NCBI RefSeq assembly: GCF_000020365.1
Contig: NC_012108.1
Location: forward strand, 5,525,074-5,589,073
Reading direction: 5' to 3'
From: Desulforapulum autotrophicum HRM2
GTDB lineage: Bacteria; Desulfobacterota; Desulfobacteria; Desulfobacterales; Desulfobacteraceae
Length of the DNA stretch: 64,000 bases
In this document: positions 34,655 to 43,429 of the stretch, piece by piece
Numbering within the stretch: position 1 is the stretch's first letter
How the letters are laid out: each line of letters begins with the position of its first letter
Program-made: the position numbers and the translations under genes
The notes under the pieces: generated by a model
Database searches by the model: none
Told to the model about the DNA's origin: nothing
Seen by the model: the letters and a program-made list of their open reading frames with translations, nothing else

Positions 34655-35571
34655 AAAATTTCATCTCTCGTTTTAAATCGTCCTATCTTTTTTACAGTTT
34701 CAAGCGGGACAGGACCGCCAGGATCAGCTTTGTCATTCTGACATTTTTTCTGCTGCTGAGCCTTGTGGCCCCTCTGGTTTCACCCTACAACCCCTATGAT
34801 GCATCAACCACGGATCTCATGAATTCCGAGATTCCACCGGCCTTCATGGACGGCGGAACCACGGAATTTCTCCTGGGCACGGACAACATGGGCAGGGATC
34901 TTCTCTCCACCATGATCTACGGGCTCAGGATATCGGTGCTCATCGGGCTCGGGGCCGTATTTCTCCAGGCTTTCATCGGCATCATCGTCGGTCTTACAGC
35001 AGGCTACATGGGCGGCAAGGTGGATGCGGTTCTCATGCGCATCGCAGACATCCAGTTTTCCTTTCCCTACCTCATGGTGGCCATCTTCATATCGGCCATT
35101 TTCCAGCTCATGTTCGGCATCGGCAGCTTTGAAAAGCTGGCCGTGCCCCTTCTCGTTGTCATCATCGGCCTTGCCGAATGGCCTGTATACGCAAGGACCA
35201 TACGGGCATCGGTCATGGGGGAAAAGAACAAAGAGTATGTGGAGGCGGCAAGGGTGATCGGACTGTCCCAGCCCGTGATCATGTTCCGCCATGTCCTTCC
35301 CAACACCCTGACTTCGGTCATGGTCATCTCCACCATCCAGGTGGCCAATGCCGTGATGAGCGAGGCGGCCCTGTCGTTCCTTGGCCTTGGAATGCCCGTG
35401 ACCATGCCCTCCCTGGGATCTTTGATCAAGTCCGGATTTGAGTATATCTTTTCCGGCATCTGGTGGATAACCATCTTTCCGGGTGTCTTTCTCATCCTCT
35501 TTGTCCTTGTGATCAATCTGCTCGGGGACTGGCTCAGGGATGTGCTCAACCCGAAACTCTACAAAGGATAG
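34651..35571 (+). CDS. ABC transporter permease, DppC type
   Basis: A 306-residue permease with the N-terminal OppC-type segment (residues 15-45), five more membrane spans and an EAA loop EYVEAARVIGLSQPVIM. The LGTDNMGRDLLSTMIYG stretch after the first span is typical of DppC/OppC. It pairs with the DppB-type protein. Translation is coupled to the upstream gene by a 4-nt overlap, and the ATPase gene starts 6 bp downstream. Confidence 0.93.
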   Translation: MKNFISRFKSSYLFYSFKRDRTARISFVILTFFLLLSLVAPLVSPYNPYDASTTDLMNSEIPPAFMDGGTTEFLLGTDNMGRDLLSTMIYGLRISVLIGLGAVFLQAFIGIIVGLTAGYMGGKVDAVLMRIADIQFSFPYLMVAIFISAIFQLMFGIGSFEKLAVPLLVVIIGLAEWPVYARTIRASVMGEKNKEYVEAARVIGLSQPVIMFRHVLPNTLTSVMVISTIQVANAVMSEAALSFLGLGMPVTMPSLGSLIKSGFEYIFSGIWWITIFPGVFLILFVLVINLLGDWLRDVLNPKLYKG

Positions 35572-35577
35572 TCAACC

Positions 35578-36537
35578 ATGTCCCACCTCCTGGAAGTACA
35601 GGATCTAAAAGTAAAATTTGCCCTGAGATTCGGTGATCTCACGGCCATTGACGGCATAAGTTTCACCCTGGATAAGGGGGAAAGACTCGGCATTGTGGGT
35701 GAAAGCGGGGCTGGAAAATCCGTCACAGGCTTTGCCATCATCAACCTGTTGAGCAAGCCCGGATTCATCGCCGGGGGAAGAATCCTCTTTAACGGCGATG
35801 AAATCAGCGCATTTCCAGAAAAGAAAATGAGATCCATCCGGGGCAACCGGATCAGCATGATTTTCCAGGATCCCATGATGACCCTCAACCCGGTCTTTAC
35901 CATTGGCACTCAGATGGTGGAAACCCTGAAGGCCCATCAAAAGATCACCACGGCCGAGGCTAAAAAGGTCGCCCTGGAAAAGCTAAAAAAGGTTCACATC
36001 CCTTCGCCTGAAAAAAGACTCTCCCAGTATCCCCACGAGTTTTCCGGGGGTATGCGCCAGCGGATTATCATTGCCATATCCCTGTTGACCGACCCTTCGA
36101 TCATCATTGCTGACGAACCCACAACGGCCCTGGACGTAACCATCCAGGCCGAAATCATGGACCTTCTCCAGGAGCTTTGCCTCACGGATGACATGGGGCT
36201 GATCCTCATCACCCACGACCTTGGGGTGGTCTCCCAGGTAACGGAAAAAATCGCCGTCATGTATGCCGGGAAAATAATCGAAAAGGGCGCTACCGCCACC
36301 GTTGTCAATTCGCCTTCCCACCCCTACACCCAGGGACTGATCAAATCCCTGCCAGGGGTGTTGAAGCCTGGAGAAACCCTTTACCAGATACCCGGCATGA
36401 TGCCCAACCTCACGGAAATCCCCCCTGGATGCGCATTCAACCCCCGTTGCCCCATCAAACAGGATATCTGTCTCAGGGAGGTCCCCCCTTTGAAGCAAAC
36501 CGAAAAAGGCATAATGGCTGCATGCCATTTGATTTAG
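35578..36537 (+). CDS. ABC transporter ATPase, DppD type
   Basis: A 319-residue ABC ATPase: Walker A GESGAGKS, signature FSGGMRQR, Walker B IIIADEPTTALD, switch His in LITHDLG. The C-terminal oligopeptide-transporter extension carries cysteines (GCAFNPRCP ... DICLREVPP) that in some homologues bind an iron-sulfur cluster. AAAGGAT precedes the ATG. It works as a heterodimer with the next ATPase at the cytoplasmic face of the permeases. Confidence 0.94.
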   Translation: MSHLLEVQDLKVKFALRFGDLTAIDGISFTLDKGERLGIVGESGAGKSVTGFAIINLLSKPGFIAGGRILFNGDEISAFPEKKMRSIRGNRISMIFQDPMMTLNPVFTIGTQMVETLKAHQKITTAEAKKVALEKLKKVHIPSPEKRLSQYPHEFSGGMRQRIIIAISLLTDPSIIIADEPTTALDVTIQAEIMDLLQELCLTDDMGLILITHDLGVVSQVTEKIAVMYAGKIIEKGATATVVNSPSHPYTQGLIKSLPGVLKPGETLYQIPGMMPNLTEIPPGCAFNPRCPIKQDICLREVPPLKQTEKGIMAACHLI

Positions 36538-36546
36538 AGAATGATT

Positions 36547-37569
36547 ATGGAAAACAACACCCCAATCCTGACCATCAAAAACATAGTAAAGCACTTTGAC
36601 ATCTCCGGTGGCTTTCTGGAACAGCTTAAATTTAAAAACAGCCGCATTGTCCGGGAAAAAACCACGGTCAAGGCGGTCAACAACGTCAGCCTCACCATCA
36701 ACAGGGGAGAGACCCTGAGCGTGGTGGGTGAATCCGGATGCGGAAAATCCACCCTTGCACGGGTGATCCTGGGCCTGTACCCGCCAAACTCGGGGGAGAT
36801 TTATTATAAAGAAGACCGGATCGATCATCTCACCCACAGGGAGATGCTTCCCTTCCGCAAAAAAATGCAGATGATATTCCAGGACCCTTACGCCTCCCTC
36901 AACCCGAGGAAAACTGTAAAGCAGACCCTGGAAGAACCCCTGCGTTTCCACAATCCCCACATGACCGACGATAAGGTTCACGCCAAGGTGAAATCCGTGA
37001 TTGAACAGGTAGGGGTGGATCCGGCCTGGTCCGGCCGCTATCCCCATGAGTTTTCAGGCGGTCAGCGCCAGCGCATCAGCATTGCAAGGGCCCTGATTCT
37101 TGATCCGGATCTCATCGTGGCCGATGAGCCTGTATCAGCCCTGGACGTATCCATCCAGGCCCAGATCCTCAATCTGCTCATGGATGCCGGCAAAAAACGA
37201 GGGCTCACCTATCTCTTTATCACCCACGATCTTTCCGTGGTCCAGCACATCAGCACCCGGGTGGCCGTGATGTACCTTGGCACCCTGTGTGAACTTGCCA
37301 CCCCTGAAACCCTGTTTGCCACCCCGTCCCACCCCTATACCCGGGCACTCTTGAGTGCCATTCCACGGGTGGGCCAGACAAGGCCCAACAACATAAAACT
37401 AAAGGGAGAGGTGCCCACCCCGGTGCACCTTCCAACGGGCTGCGTGTTCCACGGCCGCTGTCTGTTTGCCAATGACCGGTGCACCCGGGAAAACCCCAAA
37501 CTTGTAACACTTGACAACGGCACCCAGGTGGCCTGCCACGCAGTTGAAGAGGGGCGAAGCATTGAATGA
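36547..37569 (+). CDS. ABC transporter ATPase, DppF type
   Basis: A roughly 340-residue ABC ATPase: Walker A GESGCGKST, signature FSGGQRQR, Walker B LIVADEPVSALD, switch His in FITHDLS, and a C-terminal extension with four cysteines (GCVFHGRC ... DRCTREN ... ACHA). ATG 36547 has GAG at suitable spacing; ATG 36541 is possible too. It is the last importer gene. Its stop overlaps the start of the MlaE-like gene by 8 nt, so the two transport systems may be co-transcribed. Confidence 0.93.
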   Translation: MENNTPILTIKNIVKHFDISGGFLEQLKFKNSRIVREKTTVKAVNNVSLTINRGETLSVVGESGCGKSTLARVILGLYPPNSGEIYYKEDRIDHLTHREMLPFRKKMQMIFQDPYASLNPRKTVKQTLEEPLRFHNPHMTDDKVHAKVKSVIEQVGVDPAWSGRYPHEFSGGQRQRISIARALILDPDLIVADEPVSALDVSIQAQILNLLMDAGKKRGLTYLFITHDLSVVQHISTRVAVMYLGTLCELATPETLFATPSHPYTRALLSAIPRVGQTRPNNIKLKGEVPTPVHLPTGCVFHGRCLFANDRCTRENPKLVTLDNGTQVACHAVEEGRSIE

Positions 37570-38707
37570 CAGGGAAAAAAGACCTTTGGCAGCCCTGTCA
37601 ATAAATCATGACAATGCCCAGGGCACCACGGTCACCCTTTCGGGCAGCCTGGACATTGCCGGTGTTTCAAAGGTGTGGGAAAAGGCCGAAAAGGCCCTTT
37701 TCGGAACAGGAGATCTGGTCATTGACCTTAAACGGGTGGACCACATGGACAGTGCCGGAGCGGCCCTGGTCTGGTTCATCAAGACCACCTGGAAACAAAG
37801 AACCGGTGGAAAAATTTCGGTCCTGGGGCTTAAACCAGCATTTAAACAGGTGATGGACCTGACTGAAACGATTCCTGACACCAGGGATGGAGAAAAAAAG
37901 CCCAAAAAAAAGCCCCCCTCATTTGTCGAAACCCGGGGGAAAAACTTTGCAGATCAAATGGAAAAGGCAACCTCGTTCATCGCCCTTGTGGGACAGATCA
38001 CCCGGGCATTGATCCACGCCTTTTTTCATCCCCTGTCGGTCCGGTGGAAGGACGCCCTGCTGACCGCAGAACGCTCGGGTGTCAACGCCCTTCCCATCGT
38101 CGCCCTTATCAGCTTTATTGTGGGCCTTGTCATGGCCTTTCAGGCGGCCATGCCCATGAAAATGTTCGGCGCAGAGATCTATGTGGCCAACCTCATCGGC
38201 ATTGCCATGGTTCGGGAGCTTGGCCCCCTCATGACGGCCATTATCCTGGCTGGCCGGTCGGGCTCGGCGTTTGCCGCCGAGATCGGCACCATGAAAATCA
38301 ACGAAGAAATCGACGCGCTTTCCACCATGGGGCTTGACCCTGTCCGATTTCTCATGGTCCCGAGAATCCTGGCCGCCGTGTTTATCACCCCACTGTTGAC
38401 CATCTTTTCAAATTTTGTCGGTATCATGGGCGGCTCCATTGTTCTTCTGTCCATGGGCTATCCTGCCATCACCTACTACAGCCAGGTGATCTCCTTTGTC
38501 ACCTGGATCGATTTCACCGGGGGCCTGGTCAAGTGCTTTGTGTTCGGCATCCTGATCTCAGCTGCAGGATGCATCAGGGGAATAGAGACCCAAAGCGGAC
38601 CCGGCGCCGTAGGCGCAAGCACCACAAGCGCCGTTGTGACGGGCATTACCCTGATCGCCGTGTTTGACGGCATATTTTCAGTTCTCTTTTACTGCCTTGG
38701 AATTTAA
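37562..38707 (+). CDS. mlaE: MlaE-type lipid ABC permease with N-terminal STAS domain
   Basis: TTG 37562 is chosen: GAGGGG lies eight bases upstream, while the longer frame runs into dppF. Residues 10-110 form a STAS domain with the MDSAGAAL motif, which in Mla systems is normally the separate protein MlaB. The rest is an MlaE permease (VRELGPLMTAIILAGRSGSAFAAEIGTM is recognised in pieces as VRELGPL and AGRSGSAFAAE). With the ATPase and MCE protein that follow, it should move phospholipid between the inner and outer membranes. The STAS fusion explains the absence of mlaB. Confidence 0.92.
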   Translation: MNDREKRPLAALSINHDNAQGTTVTLSGSLDIAGVSKVWEKAEKALFGTGDLVIDLKRVDHMDSAGAALVWFIKTTWKQRTGGKISVLGLKPAFKQVMDLTETIPDTRDGEKKPKKKPPSFVETRGKNFADQMEKATSFIALVGQITRALIHAFFHPLSVRWKDALLTAERSGVNALPIVALISFIVGLVMAFQAAMPMKMFGAEIYVANLIGIAMVRELGPLMTAIILAGRSGSAFAAEIGTMKINEEIDALSTMGLDPVRFLMVPRILAAVFITPLLTIFSNFVGIMGGSIVLLSMGYPAITYYSQVISFVTWIDFTGGLVKCFVFGILISAAGCIRGIETQSGPGAVGASTTSAVVTGITLIAVFDGIFSVLFYCLGI

Positions 38708-38711
38708 CCCC

Positions 38712-39467
38712 ATGAACACCAGAACAGATCCGATCATTGAGGTAAAAAACCTGACCGCCGGTTATACGAATTTCACCCTGTTCGACAACATCAGCTTCCA
38801 GGTAAACCCAGGCGAAATCTTTGCTATCCTGGGAACTTCAGGATGCGGAAAAAGCACCCTAATGAAACTGATGACAGGGCTTTTTAAACCCAAAAAGGGA
38901 AGCATCCTGATCCAGGGACAGGAACTTGCAGATGCAGATCTTGACCAGCGGATCGCCATTCTCAGGGGAATCGGGGTGGCTTTCCAGAGCGGAGCCTTGT
39001 TCGGTTCCATGAGCGTGATTGAAAACGTCAAACTGCCTTTGGAAGAATTTTCCGACCTTCCCCAGGGGGCCATGGATGCCATTGCAACAACAAAACTCGC
39101 CCTTGTGGGGCTGGGTGAGTATCTGAATTTCATGCCCGATGCCTTGAGCGGGGGCATGAAGAAAAGGGCCGCCCTTGCCAGGGCCATGGCCCTTGATCCG
39201 GCCATTGTGTTTCTAGACGAACCGTCTGCAGGTCTTGATCCAGTCACCTCGGCCGAACTTGACAAACTCATCAAGGCCCTTCGCACTTCACTTGGCATCA
39301 CCTTTGTCATTGTCACCCACGAGCTGGACAGCATCTTCTCCATTGCCGATCGGGTGATCATGCTAGACAAGTCCACAAGGGGTATCATTGCAACGGGCGG
39401 GCCCCTTGAACTGAAACAGGACCAAACCAAACCACTGGTTTACAATTTTTTCAACCGAATAGCCTGA
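38712..39467 (+). CDS. mlaF: MlaF-type lipid ABC transporter ATPase
   Basis: ATG 38712 follows the mlaE stop by 4 bp; an upstream frame to 38664 overlaps mlaE. The 251-residue ATPase has Walker A GTSGCGKST, signature LSGGMKKR, Walker B IVFLDEPSAGLD and switch His in IVTHELDS. It powers the MlaE permease. The GGMKKRAALARA form of the signature region is typical of MlaF rather than of peptide importers. Confidence 0.94.
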   Translation: MNTRTDPIIEVKNLTAGYTNFTLFDNISFQVNPGEIFAILGTSGCGKSTLMKLMTGLFKPKKGSILIQGQELADADLDQRIAILRGIGVAFQSGALFGSMSVIENVKLPLEEFSDLPQGAMDAIATTKLALVGLGEYLNFMPDALSGGMKKRAALARAMALDPAIVFLDEPSAGLDPVTSAELDKLIKALRTSLGITFVIVTHELDSIFSIADRVIMLDKSTRGIIATGGPLELKQDQTKPLVYNFFNRIA

Positions 39468-39480
39468 AAAAGAGAAACAT

Positions 39481-40500
39481 ATGAGCGAACAAGCCAACAA
39501 TTTTAAATTAGGTCTATTTGTCATCATCTCGTTTGCCCTGCTGGTAACTGCCCTTGCCCTGCTCGGTGCCGGGGATTTTTTTAAGCAGGAAACCCTTGTT
39601 GAAACCTGTTTTAACGAAAGTGTCCAGGGCCTTGACGTGGGTTCCCCGGTAAAATACCGGGGCATGGATATTGGCAAGGTCAAGGAGATCACCGGGGCTT
39701 CACGGGTTTACGGGGTCAGATCCGACTATGTTTTGGTGATCATCTCGCTGTTTGAGGATGTTTCCCTTGGCCAGCCCGGCGGTTCAGTCAAAGATAAAAT
39801 CGAGCATGCCGTGGCAGAAGGACTGACCGTTCAAATGGCCTTTATGGGGCTGACCGGGGCCGCCTATCTTGAAACCAATTATATGGGCGAAACCGAAAGG
39901 ATTCCCCTTACCATTCCCTGGGAACCCAAGCACCCCTACATACCCTCAAAACCCAATAAAATAACCCAGATGGGCGAATCCCTGGACAGGATAATGAAAA
40001 AACTCGAAGATATCAACATCCAGGGGGTTTTGGCTGAACTCCAGTCGGTCATAGCCCTAAGCGCTGCCAAGCTTGACAACGCAAACATCAAGGAAATATC
40101 CACCCAGACCGCCACCCTTTTAAGAGAGATCAGAACCACCAATGCCCGGCTCGCAGAGTTGTTTGATTCAACCCAGACAAAGGGACTGATGAACGATGCC
40201 AGGGCCGCCGTGAATGGGGCAAAAGATATTGTTGAATCGTCGAAAGCACCCATTTCCCAGGCCCTTAACGAGTTTAGAGGTGCGGCTGCCACGGCCAACT
40301 CCCTTGCCGGTTCCCTTGACAAAACCTCCCGGCTCCTTGGGGATATGGTATGGGTGAACACGGACAGCATCAAGGACGTTGTTGACAACCTCAAGATCAC
40401 CTCGGAAAACCTGAGACAGATGAGCCAGGATATCAAACGTTATCCTGCAAGGCTTTTGTTTGAGGCACCCCCGGAAAAGGAGAAAACCCTTGAAAAATAA
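39481..40500 (+). CDS. mlaD: MlaD-type MCE-domain protein
   Basis: The 339-residue protein has one N-terminal membrane anchor (LGLFVIISFALLVTALALL) and an MCE domain (residues 37-120, FNESVQGLDVGSPVKYRG, GMDIGKVKEI). A long helical C-terminal region with Ala- and Asn-rich heptads (residues 170-320) is larger than in E. coli MlaD and recalls PqiB-like tunnel extensions. It sits in the periplasm on top of MlaE and carries lipid. The stop overlaps the start of the lipoprotein gene. Confidence 0.92.
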   Translation: MSEQANNFKLGLFVIISFALLVTALALLGAGDFFKQETLVETCFNESVQGLDVGSPVKYRGMDIGKVKEITGASRVYGVRSDYVLVIISLFEDVSLGQPGGSVKDKIEHAVAEGLTVQMAFMGLTGAAYLETNYMGETERIPLTIPWEPKHPYIPSKPNKITQMGESLDRIMKKLEDINIQGVLAELQSVIALSAAKLDNANIKEISTQTATLLREIRTTNARLAELFDSTQTKGLMNDARAAVNGAKDIVESSKAPISQALNEFRGAAATANSLAGSLDKTSRLLGDMVWVNTDSIKDVVDNLKITSENLRQMSQDIKRYPARLLFEAPPEKEKTLEK

Positions 40501-41122
40501 TCTATTGTCTACCCAGGGCTTTTGGGGGTTAAAAAAAAGGCTGCTTGTCATGCTGGCCATGGCCGGCACCCTGGTACTGGTGGCAGGATGTTTCTCCTTT
40601 CAGAGAAACATCAGTGAAAAAAAACTGTACAGCCTTGGGACAAAAATAGTTCCCACCGTTGCCTCCGTGCACGCCCCCCTGCCAACGCTTCTGGTAAAGG
40701 AGTTTGACATGGCCCCCATGTACATGGCCAATTCGTTTGTCTACCGCAGGGATGAATTCCAGTTTGAAACAGACTACTTCAACGAGTTCATCATTCCCCC
40801 CCAGCGGATGATCACAGCTGCGGTCAAACGTGCCCTTTTTGATGCACGACTGTTTTCTCCTGCCTTTCCGGACAAACCCGCAGACCATCGGCTCCAGGGC
40901 AGGATCAATCGTCTATACGGCGATTTCAGGCAGCCAGGCCACCCCCTGGCAGTCATGGAGATCTCCCTTGCCCTTGATGCAACCGACGAAAAAACCTTTT
41001 CAAAAGAGACGGCAATCAAGGAAAGCACCCCCCAGGCCCTTGTCGGCGGATGGAACCGGCTGCTGGATGAAATCATACAAGAATTCGTAAACAGCCTTGA
41101 CCGGAACAACTCCGGATCATGA
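40490..41122 (+). CDS. ABC-type transport auxiliary lipoprotein (PqiC/YmbA-like)
   Basis: TTG 40490 overlaps the mlaD stop and follows a GGAG. The 210-residue protein has a lipoprotein signal with lipobox VAGC at about residue 30 and a periplasmic domain of the auxiliary lipoprotein family (KKLYSLGT at its start, VYRRDEFQFETDYFNEF, SFSKETAI-type late strands), so it is likely anchored in the outer membrane as the receiving end of the MCE bridge. The last codons (NNSGS) fall in a 35-bp direct repeat shared with the 3' end of the EamA gene, so the native C-terminus may have been altered. Confidence 0.85.
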   Translation: MKNNLLSTQGFWGLKKRLLVMLAMAGTLVLVAGCFSFQRNISEKKLYSLGTKIVPTVASVHAPLPTLLVKEFDMAPMYMANSFVYRRDEFQFETDYFNEFIIPPQRMITAAVKRALFDARLFSPAFPDKPADHRLQGRINRLYGDFRQPGHPLAVMEISLALDATDEKTFSKETAIKESTPQALVGGWNRLLDEIIQEFVNSLDRNNSGS

Positions 41123-41146
41123 GAAGCACAGCAGCAAGGATGAGCA
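41112..41146. repeat. 35-bp direct repeat, copy 1 (remnant of an eamA 3' end)
   Basis: 33 of 35 bases match 43436-43470, the 3' end of the EamA gene, in the same orientation. On the minus strand it still reads LILAAVLLMIR. The two copies flank the GGDEF and lipoprotein genes. Confidence 0.85.
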
Positions 41147-41182
41147 TTGTTTATTCAGGGTCATGGATTCAGACCGGGGTTG

Positions 41183-41246
41183 GGGCGATGGCCTTCTCGC
41201 AGCCCGTCCATGGGCTGCTCAGAGGGAGGAAGATTTTATTTCGCCC
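41183..41246. repeat. Structured repeat, short form
   Basis: GGGCGA (41183-41188) pairs with TCGCCC (41241-41246) around the hairpin GCAGCCC GTCCAT GGGCTGC (41199-41218). This hairpin is the one found in the longer copies at 33.4 and 63.1 kb; the second hairpin is missing. It lies between convergent genes and may also act as a terminator. Confidence 0.6.
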
Positions 41247-41252
41247 AGGAGC

Positions 41253-41843
41253 CTAATCAATACTTTTTCTCTTTTCTTCAAGACGAGTACCCAGGCTTTT
41301 CAGTTTTTCAATAATCTCTGCCTGATTTTTATTTTCATCAAAAAGTTCATCATAGGCTACTTTTAATTTTTGATTGGTTTTATCTTGAGCTTCCAGGCTG
41401 GTTTTGCATTGTTTAAGTTTATTTTTTCTACTTTCGATTTCAAAAAGAAGCGTCATTACGTATTGTTCAAAATCGTTTTTCATTTCATCCGGAGCTTGTG
41501 CCATGTATGTCCTGATCAGTTGCAGGGCTTTTCCATGATCCGGGAAAGGATTATGGGGGCTTGAATACAGCAGAGCCAGATGAAAGAGTAACTTTGGATC
41601 ATGCGCTTCTCCGGTTTGATCTTTTAATTGAGTCTCCAAATGGAAAATTTCAGCGTCTATATTTTCACCCTTTATACTTAAATAATCCCGGGAAACCGGC
41701 TTCATTACAGGTGTTTGTTCTGCGGTGCTGGGTATTTGTTTTACCGTACATCCGAATAAATTCATCCCTGAACCAATAAATATCAAAATAATGACTGCAC
41801 GGATGCTCCGGGCTGGATGGAATAATTTCAATGGATCATTCAT
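41253..41843 (-). CDS. Small lipoprotein with C-terminal coiled coil
   Basis: A 196-residue protein with a membrane segment and lipobox NLFGC near residue 32, so it is probably a lipoprotein. The middle (KLLFHLALLYSSPHNPFPDHGKA read in pieces as LLFHLALLY and DHGKALQL) resembles a TPR-like unit; the last 70 residues are a charged coiled coil (SRKNKLKQCKTSLEAQDK). The general plan is like QseG-type lipoproteins, but I do not recognise a family with confidence. It follows the GGDEF gene by 11 bp and is probably its partner. Confidence 0.78.
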   Translation of the reverse strand: MNDPLKLFHPARSIRAVIILIFIGSGMNLFGCTVKQIPSTAEQTPVMKPVSRDYLSIKGENIDAEIFHLETQLKDQTGEAHDPKLLFHLALLYSSPHNPFPDHGKALQLIRTYMAQAPDEMKNDFEQYVMTLLFEIESRKNKLKQCKTSLEAQDKTNQKLKVAYDELFDENKNQAEIIEKLKSLGTRLEEKRKSID

Positions 41844-41854
41844 AAAACTTTCAT

Positions 41855-43207
41855 CTATTGCGTCTCTCTTCGGTTTACTACAAATACACTGCCGGGAAGT
41901 GATTTTGCATACTTTTTCAATTCTGCCGCCATCTCTCCAATTTCAAATTGATTCAACTGCTTTGTTTCGCTTGTTAGGATAACAGCAATGGATATGGTCA
42001 TGATCGGGAATTCCATTGTTTCACCCTGCCTGTTTTTACTGATGATCCTGCCTTTTTTTATATCTTCAGAATCATAAAAGTTTACAATTTTTTTATCAAA
42101 AGTATCTATAATGGCTTTGCAGATGGATATATATTTCTCAGGGGTTGTGACCACGGCAAAATCATCTCCGCCGATATGACCAACAAAGTCTTCCTTTGTG
42201 CCGTGTTCGACAATAGCACTTTCAATAATTTTTGCGCTGGATGTAATGATCTCATTTCCCTTGGCATAACCGTACTTGTCATTGTAGGACTTGAAATTAT
42301 CCAGATCTATTAAAGCAAATGCCAGGGGACGATCGGTTTCCAGTCGTTTTTTTAAAACGTTTTCAATGGCAACCCCTCCAGGAAGCCGGGTTAGAGGACT
42401 GGCATCCAGAGACATTTCTTCCAGCTGAGCCAGACGCCGGGCCATTTTTTTGAATGCACCGGCAAGTTCTCCCAGTTCGTCTTTGGTATTGACTTGCGGA
42501 AGATGGTCGTATTTGCCTTTTGATATCCTCATTGTTGCAATTTTTAACTGTTTAATTGACCGGGAGATGTTCCGGGTTATGAAAGAGACAATGACTATCC
42601 CAATCAAAATCCCGATCCCCGACAGAAGAACAATGATTTGAATGGTCTTACGTGCCTTATTTTCTGTTTTCAATACCAAATGATTTTGACTTTTTTTGGT
42701 ATCCTTAACCACGGTTTGAACAAAACAAATCAATTCATCCAGTTTGTTTTTAATGATGATATCATTCTCATCAGCCCGGATATCTGAAGAATTTTCAATT
42801 TCTTTAAACCATACCTGATAATATAAATTAAATTCCTCGTGGAGGATTGAAAGTCTGCATGCAGGACCGTTGTAAGGATCAGGAAGGCGTTGTATCACTG
42901 TGACCAGTTTGTCAAACGCTTTACTTTGATCCCAAAAAGCATCCAGCATTTCAGAATTTTTAAGAATAGTATACCGACGCCCGTATAACTCCTGGGCCAG
43001 GAGTTCATCCACCAGCTTATCAGCTGTTTCCAACAAAACCAAATCATGTTCAATAAAATTTCTGTTGACTTGATCGGCTTCTTTTAAACTGAAGAAGGAA
43101 AAAAAAGCGATTATAATCATAATCAAAAGAAGGGGAACAAACCCTATGATAATTTTTGTTTTGATATTTAACTTAAAAAAAGGGGTTTTAAGCATCTTTG
43201 TTTCCAT
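41855..43207 (-). CDS. Membrane diguanylate cyclase-like sensor (HAMP-GGDEF)
   Basis: A 450-residue inner-membrane protein: first span IIIGFVPLLLIMIIIAFFSF (about 15-37), a periplasmic four-helix-like sensor of 150 residues, second span IIVLLSGIGILIGIVIVSF (190-210), HAMP, then a GGDEF domain with FALIDLDNFKSYND and the signature GGDDF in place of GGDEF, a change compatible with activity. No RxxD inhibitory site is present five residues before it. It would make cyclic di-GMP in response to an unknown periplasmic signal. The pair with the small lipoprotein lies between 35-bp direct repeats. Confidence 0.88.
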   Translation of the reverse strand: METKMLKTPFFKLNIKTKIIIGFVPLLLIMIIIAFFSFFSLKEADQVNRNFIEHDLVLLETADKLVDELLAQELYGRRYTILKNSEMLDAFWDQSKAFDKLVTVIQRLPDPYNGPACRLSILHEEFNLYYQVWFKEIENSSDIRADENDIIIKNKLDELICFVQTVVKDTKKSQNHLVLKTENKARKTIQIIVLLSGIGILIGIVIVSFITRNISRSIKQLKIATMRISKGKYDHLPQVNTKDELGELAGAFKKMARRLAQLEEMSLDASPLTRLPGGVAIENVLKKRLETDRPLAFALIDLDNFKSYNDKYGYAKGNEIITSSAKIIESAIVEHGTKEDFVGHIGGDDFAVVTTPEKYISICKAIIDTFDKKIVNFYDSEDIKKGRIISKNRQGETMEFPIMTISIAVILTSETKQLNQFEIGEMAAELKKYAKSLPGSVFVVNRRETQ

Positions 43208-43429
43208 GAACTGAATTAAGGCATTTCATGGAAATTATTGATTTCAGAGCAGAAAATAAACATCTAACGAGCCCCTTAGAATTAAAAATTCTAATCATAT
43301 TTAAAAACTTCTGTTGCCTAGAACTTTAACAATCTTTGGTATTTATGTAAAGAATTTTCCACCTGTGCAAGTGCCCTGTGTTGGCTGGCTAAAGTCCTGC
43401 AAAGAGCTTCCAAACAAGCCGTCCCAGGG

